From Dichomitus squalens LYAD-421 SS1 (taxonomy: Eukaryota > Basidiomycota > Agaricomycetes > Polyporales > Polyporaceae), in NCBI RefSeq assembly GCF_000275845.1, contig NW_006766954.1:25902-71079 (forward strand): 45,178 bases of DNA, in the 5' to 3' direction. Every line of letters starts with the position of its first letter. The first letter of the stretch is position 1. Below are positions 38,230-45,178 of this stretch, in pieces. A program made the position numbers and the translations under genes. The notes beneath the pieces are model-generated. The model made no database searches. It was not told the DNA's origin and was given only the letters and a program-made list of their open reading frames with translations.

Positions 38230-39920
38230 CTAGATTGTATTGTCCTCTTCAACGCTGTCATGGTCAAACGACAGTTGACCTCCCATAGATTTGATGAATC
38301 TGTCGATATGGCTTGATGACGTCTGGGGCTCGAATGCGAGCTCAGTCCCCTCCGAGATGGACTGAAACGAGCCCTCCTGTCGGCGTTTGGCTAGTTGAAG
38401 GTTGATGAGAAATCTCGAGGTGAGGACAGAAGTCAAGCTAGGGGAATTTGAGTTGGAGCTTATACGGTGAGAAGACTTGAAGGAAGTACGTACGGTTCTT
38501 CTATCAGAAGGACGACACTGCTAGGACTGAAAGGATCGTTGGCGATCTATTTGACGTCAGACTCAGATTAAAGCTTCGCTGCCGAACCCCATACTGACCG
38601 AGCTGAGAGTGAATGCGATGTGCAGGACATTGAGGATGAGTAGTATTCTGTTGCTGATGTCAGACATAGATAGTGTTAGAGTCATGTCATCGAACCCACA
38701 AGAAGTAAGATGTCCCTGTATTGGACCGGCACATGATTATTGAGTACCGAAGATAGCAGTTCTTCACCAGGATAGCTCACCGTCATGGAGTAGAGTACTG
38801 GCAAGGCTTTGTGTATCTTGACCGGGCGCGAAACGTCGGGACATTTTTACCGTCTCGAAAGTTTGGTACCATGTAACGCATAGAACCAGTAGATCTGCGG
38901 CCACGAGGGAGAATCGGCATGCCATAACGACTAGCGAAGATAGGCTTCAGCGTGTGTATCGGGACAATGATGCCATAGAATGTCAACCTACACCTACCAC
39001 ATACAACGTCAGTTATGACACGAAAAGAGATTGCAATGGGCGCATTACCTCATATTAATGTTTGGGGCTAGCGTATCCACAGCAACGTTTCCTGGCACCG
39101 TCGGGTCGTACACATAGGATGTCCAACGCAAATCATGCTTTACGAAGAATGACAATAGCTATCAGAGACGCTACTTGTGGTGATACCAATGCCTGGTACC
39201 TACAAGCATATTCACAACCAAGGGGACCAATGCAAGGGAAAAAACTATGGCTGAGATAAACGATTTGTATGGCTTCGGACACAAGGCGTATGTTCTGAGT
39301 GCTGAGAATGCTGTACAAGGAACCTGCGAGTTAGCCCTCTCTATGCACAACATGGGGAAGGTGGAACGTACCAGCCCAAGGAAGATACTGCAAGGAATCA
39401 ATCACATAAAAGAATTCAAACTGATGGAGCGCCCTGACTCGGACCGTTCTCGTCATATGTATATCCTCCTCCACGCTTGTTGAAATGGCTCACCCCTGCA
39501 TAATCATTAGCACGATCTCATCAGATACATGAGTCACTAGTGGACCACACCTGTAAAGACTTAGGGACCTGTGTCCAGTATCCAATCTGCATCACGAGAT
39601 TGAAGTATCGGTTTAGCAAGAAGAGAACAGATGCCCCGTTGATTCGCATCGGAATCCAGAACAGAGTGACCTCGTTATGAAACGTGATGAGGTAGTCGTA
39701 GTATGAAAGCGCTAGACGATGCACGTAAAAAGTCTGCTATAAGCAAGTACCTCGCCGTCGATGTACTGGTTGTATGGCGTACCTTGGGCAGCAACACCGC
39801 AATAATTGTCGTACATGGCTACACTACACTCATTGTTGGTCAGGTTGCAGGAATGGGATAGAAGACGTATACATACTACGCCGAAGCTATGATAGCTTGG
39901 GCATCAGCGTTGCCCGACAT
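38230..39920 (-). CDS. DUF6533 multi-pass membrane protein, gene 3
   Basis: The frame starts MSGNADAQAIIASA at 39920. Exons 39880-39920, 39783-39823, 39551-39711, 39204-39310, 39049-39137, 38974-38987, 38781-38930 and 38230-38437 are clear, with short exons between. The signature reads ALSYYDYLITFHNEVTLFW, FLLNRYFNLVMQ, YLPWAAFSALRTYALC, LLVLCVTWYQTFETVK and VLTSRFLINLQLAKRR. The counterpart of exon 4 in genes 1 and 2 hits a TGA, so the model splices exon 3 (phase 0) directly to TATCTTCCTTGGGCTG, giving 314 codons but losing about a dozen loop residues. The ultrashort intron at 38931-38973 (43 bp) has a GC donor. The gene may be functional or in early decay. Confidence 0.75.
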
Positions 39921-40008
39921 GTTGAATGAATGAATTGCGGGGCTCAAGGAGAGAAATCTGGAATAGGCGGGTGAGGAGTGACTTAGCATGCTGTCAGACA
40001 AGGGAGGT

Positions 40009-40017
40009 CTTTTTATC
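40009..40017 (-). promoter_or_regulatory. TATA-like box of DUF6533 gene 3
   Basis: GATAAAAAG on the minus strand lies about 90 bp upstream of the ATG at 39920, matching the paralogues. Confidence 0.45.
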
Positions 40018-41662
40018 TAGGTAAGCAACGTTCCTGGCACATCAAACCTTATAATAAACAAATAACACGGGGAGGGGACACGAGACTGTTTTTAGAGTAC
40101 ATGTGCGTCTTTGATGCCGAAGACTTTTGGAAGTCGACGCCAGAAGGTTTAGCCAGCATCCATCATTTCATTCAGACTGCCTCCGGCCGCGTGATTGCTT
40201 CAAGGATCGTGGGGATCCCCAACAGCAAGTAGAAGTCCTGGTACATCTTTACCGAGAATTCGATGAAATGTCAAGAAACGAGGGACAAGGCCCTTAAGAT
40301 ACCATGACTCTCACCACATTCACATGACTACGAATGCCATGCATACAACGTAAGTTTAGTCATAACGATCAGCTTCCAGCCAGTGTTCTTGATCCTCCCC
40401 TCTGAGAGAAATAAGCCGAATGTGAGCTGTCTTGTGCCTGGTGAAAGTGATTTCCGAAGTCACTATTTTCATCATGAAGCTAAGAAGGCTCCTGAGGGTC
40501 CGTCGGCGGTGCTGTGCATTTTCTGTTACCATAGGCCTGGTTGCAGTCGGCCCCCCAAGCCAGTGGCGCGTCTTGCTCTGCAGTGCGATATGGTGCCGCT
40601 AATTCGGGTGACGCACAACGTGGATCACTCCGGTCTCAGAAGGTCCTGACGCTCGTCAGGTGGCCGCCGCCAGAGAGTTCAGCTGCGCTCTCGGAGAGTA
40701 CCTCAAGAACCTGATAGCGAAGGGGAGAAGGTCAAATGGTGCCGGCCAGTCGATCTAGTTTTGTCAGCGGAGTTAGCATGTCATTTACGGTACATACCAC
40801 GGGTTGAGCTGGAGCACTAGAAGTAGCGAGCCTAAACTTCAGGCACGTTGTTCAACGTACCGTACAGCGCATAGCAGTCTTATGTCGTTTTGAGCGTTCG
40901 CTCACCAATGTCACCACAAACGTGTGCAATGTTATGTCGAGGCCTTGCACAACGCGGCAACGACAAAAAACCAGCGGCGGGAGTCACAGCTGTCGACATG
41001 GGAGCGAGATACAAGATGTGGCTGAGGCTGTGTCCCCCGATGCAGTCGGAATGTCGCACAATTGCCCGCTCCGGGTGTCCGATGGTACCGCCCGCCGGCC
41101 GAGTCACTGCCTTGTGAAGTCTCTAAATTTCGTCTCAGCGCAATCTCCTTTCCCATTAGTGCTCATGAGCTCGACCGTCTGCTAACACATATCTTTCGCC
41201 ACACCTCATGGTGCAGCGGCATTCATGCCATCGTTGCCTTGCTCTGTACTCTGATGTAGACCTGTTTTCATTACCTTGTTTAATATTACTCGTTATAACT
41301 CTGGCCGCGGCTCGTGCCCCGAATAGCGCAAATCTATAGTACCTACATCCCTCCAGGAAATCTGTGGGACAAGTCCTGATGAACATTGCACGGCCCTGTT
41401 CCTTGACGTTCCATCTCGTGCACAAGAAACAATGCCTTTGAACGCCTATGCATCGACACAGGCTGGTACTGAGACGAGTCGTACCATGGGCAGTGGTCTT
41501 TCCACCAGCAAAACAGTTCGATCTGCATGAGATAATCGACAAAAGATTGGGTTTGCACTGGGAACTAGGATCCAGGATAAATACAGTTTGGACTAAACAT
41601 GGGACGATGAATGCTGGACCCCAACTTCATGATTGCCAAGAAGATTTTGCGACTAATCTCGC
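40018..41662. other. No intact gene; possible coding remnants
   Basis: Small minus-strand pieces look protein-like but isolated: MYQDFYLLLGIPTILEAITR ending near 40,182, and a frame reading SFVDYLMQIELFCWWKDHCP near 41,520-41,420. No exon chain or family could be established, so these may be remnants of decayed genes. Confidence 0.3.
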
Positions 41663-42260
41663 CTAAGGCTGATCTGTGTCATCCGACTCTAACTGATCTT
41701 GATGAAATGCGAGTGGAGTCCACATAGATCCAATGAAGCTGTTGACGTTTCCCGACGGTCGGGCATGAGAAACCATCTCAGACACTTGTGTGACAGACGG
41801 TGAAGAGCCTGTCAGACCGCGATTGAATTGTTGCAAGTTTATGGGAAGTCTTAACGTCGGTATGGAGGTTTTGAACTTTAGTAAACGTGCTGGAACGAGG
41901 CTTATTCGTTTGGAACCAAGCAGTACATACGGTTCCTCAAATATAGGTATGACGCGTGTTCGACTGTATGTTCCGCCTGCGACCTATTCGAGGTCAGATG
42001 GGGACTAAATCGACTGGCCTCCGACTTACCACAGTGAGACTGAATGCAACGTAAAAACGTTGAGAAGCAGTTGCTTCAAGGTTGGCTGGTGCGTGTTCCG
42101 GAGTAATGAGCGACCAGCAGTTGACCCTGCAGCGGGTTAGCCCATACTCAATGGCGAAGCGAGGTCGCTGAGGCCGGAACGCCATGGCATAGGTGGTTCA
42201 TAAGCCAGCGCTCATTTTCTCGTCCGTTGAAGAATCTCGACGGTCTCGCGTGTCCGGCAT
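41663..42260 (-). pseudogene. Decayed DUF6533 copy 4 (3' part)
   Basis: The last exon is still open and ends VNSFIGSMWTPLAFHQDQ before a TAG at 41663-41665. It parallels RFVGSLGAQLSFHEDD of gene 2, and INLQQFNRGLTGSSPS parallels INLQLAKRR of gene 3. Upstream, the block equivalent to LLILNVLHIAFTL needs a frame change (LLLNVF then YVAFSLTV), and the splice phase into the last exon does not fit. A weak RETVE-like trace lies near 42,240. No N-terminal DUF6533 signature was found further upstream. This is a broken paralogue on the same strand as gene 3. Confidence 0.6.
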
Positions 42261-44405
42261 CATGTTCATGTACAAACCTACTTCAGTAAGAGAGAGCTCG
42301 TCGCCATTTCGTCCCTGTTGAACTCACTACTGCGGGGCATGTGTTAGACCAATAGATGTGATTATTGTCAAATCACGCCCACGTAGTCAATGTCGTTGAA
42401 AGCCCACAGCCCTCGTCGTACTTGGTCCTCGTCTGCGCAGCTCCTCGAGACGATGTCGTGGAGACAACGATAAGAAGGTTCGTTGTGCAGCACAGCGAGT
42501 TGATATAGTTACATTACCATGCGGGTTGTGTGGCGAGTAAGCACCGGAAGAACATGCTATGCCCCCTTATGCGGGAGTCTAAGCCGTGTACCAGGTGCCC
42601 ACATACCATCGTGATTACCGCTCTAATAGTGCAGTGCCTTCATACCGAAGCAATCTCGACGCCATGAACCTGCGTCAACCCCTCCACCACTAAGAGGTGA
42701 GTAGCGGTGGGTCGAACCGCATGATAGGGAGCAAAGAGCGGCACATGATACACAAGAACTTCGGGGAGATGGGCAAGAACGCGCATGACGGACCGAGATT
42801 TCGCCTTCCCAAGCGGTGTTTCGAAGGCATAGCGGTCAAGCACGCAACGCGAAGTATTGATATTTAATGAAGATCATCGACATACGCATACAGCTCGAAC
42901 AGTATATACGGCAAGACCATTGCTAAGGAATGGAAGGCAAGTCAGCGCGACTGAGAATCAAGCAAGTCCGGAGTAAGATCAGAAAAGCCGATGTTTTCAT
43001 TTTTCCCCCCACAGTGACCCCATTTCGACCCGGTCCATGGTCATCAAGACGATGTCCACAAACGCGACCCAGGGTCCGCAAGCGAACAAAGGGTGGGAGA
43101 GACGAAGTATATGAGGGGACGCTCAACGAATGGATGAACTTGTTGTCGTCCCGGACGAGATACCGGGGAAGTACACTCACCTATACAGCACGACGACGTG
43201 ATAGCTACTGAAAGCGAGCAAGACCTAGAAGACAGAAAGGTCAGCAACACGTCGTGCGAAGACGATGGATAGGAGAGAAGATCAGAATTGAGAGTTTTGG
43301 TATGAGGTTGTCCACTAGGAGGTTGCCCTCGCTTTCGGAAGCAGAACTGATTGAAAGATTCATCATACAAAGCGAAGCCATCGCTGGCCGCCGCTCAAGG
43401 GAAGGTGTAACACTCACCAGCACAATCAGCGGGAGAAGGCAGGGAGCAAGACCGCCATCGTGGACGGGCGCAAGAGAGGCGAATTGTTCTGGGCGTCCCT
43501 TGGGCAAAAGCCAACTGTACAGCTGGCCAACTCCGCTCAGCTCCGCTGCACGGGTCGGGGAAGGAGCCTGAACAATCCTAGCGCGAGACGACACCTTTCA
43601 AGATTTGACACCTCATTCAACTTGCCATTAGGCCTTGTTGCCCGACGAATGTACAGCTACCTCAACAGTCTTTCCTAGCTTCAGTTTGGTGAGTCTTCCT
43701 TCCATTGTGTCTGCGATGAAGATAGTTTATCCATAAACATTCGAGTTGGCGAACTCAACATGAGCCGTACTCATCTAACATGCATCACCAACGGAGCCCC
43801 TTTGATGTTTATCTCCTTCGAGAGATAGCCGTATCGAACATTCACTGACTACATACCTTCACATTTAGATGATGGTTCACAAGTCCATCCTACCGAGTGT
43901 TGCTTACGCGGTTCCGGGCATTATGGTAAGCGTGTGGCACGACGAAGCCGTCTTCTATCGACGAAGCTCTGCATTGGAGTGTGCCCTCTCCCCTCAGCAT
44001 ATCTCGACCACGGTTGGGACACGGTGTACCTAAGTGTCAGTCTGCAGGTTGTCGGACGCCGGTCGAGGGAACTCTAGGTGAGGCTTAGCCATTCGATCTC
44101 TTCACTTCGTTTTCCTTCGTCTGTGATGATTTCATAAAAATTTCTTGACAAGCATATGTCCGAAATCTACATGTAGGACACCGTATGTTCTCTGAGACTT
44201 TTACCCTCGCTATCTTCCAGACCACAGAGGATTGTCCGCTGACTATCACCTATGCTAGGTTTGTACTCTTTACCCGTCGAAGATATGTAGTCGATGTCTG
44301 TAGACATGTGTAATTACCCTCAATATCATGCCTGTTGTCTTTTCCTTTTTGCGTTTGAGATAAACCGCTGCTCGTACATTGCCGGGATCGCGTGCTTCGG
44401 AGACA
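42261..44405. other. No gene recognised; scattered coding-like remnants
   Basis: A minus-strand frame at 42640-42843 (RYAFETPLGKAKSRSVMRVL) and a series at 43,150-43,594 (HDGGLAPCLLPLIVL, then VLLAFSSYHVVVLYR between plausible AG and GTGAG sites) look coding-like. I could not assemble an intact gene or name a family. The remainder shows nothing recognisable. Confidence 0.3.
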
Positions 44406-45110
44406 GTACTATCGCGACCCCAGTGTTCGGACAGACCCCAGTGTTCGGACAAACGACCGTATCTCCGTCATTGTACACCCGATAAACTTGCAAGTTGAAA
44501 GGTAGGTGCTCATATGTGTTCCAAATCAGCAGAAAAAAGAACTGAATTTGTATCATAAGCCCTTGGGGCGATCTTGAGGAATGGAGTGGTGCAACCCATC
44601 CCTATCAAAGCTTCGGGAGCCTCGCTTCGTATCCCTCTTCGGGCGCTTCCATCCAAATCTCGTGTACGTATTTCAACCTACGCATATTACTCAATACCCA
44701 AATTTTCCGAGGCCTGTTCAGGGGAACACAGAGGAGAAACAAGAAGCAGCCCTCGAGGGCGTGACAATGCAGCCACAGTTTGACTCTCCGACTTGCTCGG
44801 GATGCTCGGCTAAGGCTCATCAAGCTGGAGAACGGGGATTCCCCGAAGACCGGCAGGTGTCGGCAAGCGTGACAGATCGTGACCTGCTGTGCGGAGAATT
44901 GTCCGAACACTGGGGTCAGGCCCTGTATATCCTGCCTCCATCGCTCGTGTCTCCTTCAATATTTCTCATGTTTGGCACATAGTCTATGCATATGCATCTC
45001 CTTTTGCATGCCAAAAATGAGCATTATCGGAGTACAGGAAAGTACATAAAACGAAGGGAATTCGCAGAGGGCGCCTTTTTGTCCGAACACTGGGGTCGCG
45101 ATAGTAGTAC
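44406..45110. mobile_element. MITE-like element with terminal inverted repeats
   Basis: The plus-strand motif GACCCCAGTGTTCGGACA occurs twice in tandem at 44416-44451. It recurs inverted at about 44900-44916 and 45080-45097. The outer pair extends to a roughly 27-bp imperfect inverted repeat: GTACTATCGCG precedes it on the left, and CGCGATAGTAGTAC follows on the right, where one repeat has three extra bases. The ends enclose about 700 bp with no recognisable transposase. The 133-codon frame inside (44581-44982) has no family motif. A non-autonomous DNA transposon is the best reading; the target-site duplication was not identified. Confidence 0.6.
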
Positions 45111-45178
45111 GGTGCATACCGTAGATCAAATTTTCAAAGCTGATTTGACAGCCGTCGGGACCCGGCTTCGATGGACAC

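Noticed and set aside
41156..41542. 128-codon minus-strand ORF
   Set aside because: The translation is cysteine/arginine-rich without motif. A neighbouring frame looks more protein-like, but neither can be extended.
44581..44982. 133-codon ORF inside the MITE-like element as a transposase
   Set aside because: It has no recognisable transposase motif, and its frame overlaps the internal inverted repeat.

Overview
The window looks like nuclear DNA of a filamentous basidiomycete, most likely an agaricomycete and possibly a polypore-type wood decayer. Genes are dense and cut by many 42-65 bp GT-AG introns, and spliced reading frames recover conserved eukaryotic proteins. The gene content also fits: DUF6533 membrane proteins, a Plavaka-type transposase fragment and tandem omega-like glutathione transferases. 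Gene models below were spliced by hand, with reading phase checked at each junction. No sequence search was run.

Layout. 1-5,900 is a decayed region: a tRNA-like pol III relic, a palindromic 20-bp minisatellite, the 3' end of a Plavaka transposase, and two broken copies of GPN2. 6,014-10,225 holds two convergent DUF6533 genes. 11,416-25,162 is the conserved core: GPN2 (-) and a RECQ1-like helicase (+) share a 273-bp divergent promoter, followed by a disordered basidiomycete-type protein (-) and the polyadenylation factor CFT1 (-, 20 exons). 26,063-30,945 carries two tandem omega-like GST genes, plus an assembly gap flanked by an identical 934-bp repeat that is probably an unmerged contig overlap. 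32,124-37,835 has a Ser/Pro-rich disordered protein (-) and a small uncharacterised gene with a YFFHPR motif (+). From 38,230 to the end lie a third DUF6533 gene, a decayed fourth copy, long stretches with no recognisable gene, and a MITE-like element with inverted repeats near 44.4-45.1 kb.

The core genes serve separate housekeeping jobs: RNA polymerase II assembly or import (GPN2), DNA repair (RecQ), mRNA 3'-end formation (CFT1) and detoxification (GST). They are not an operon or an obvious pathway cluster. The most unusual signals are a 6-nt microexon in the helicase motif V-VI region, an ultrashort DUF6533 intron whose donor differs in each paralogue, repeated local decay of GPN2 copies, and the gap-flanking false duplication. 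I did not find a convincing new multi-gene defence or metabolic system. The locally amplified DUF6533 family is the best candidate for unexplored biology.
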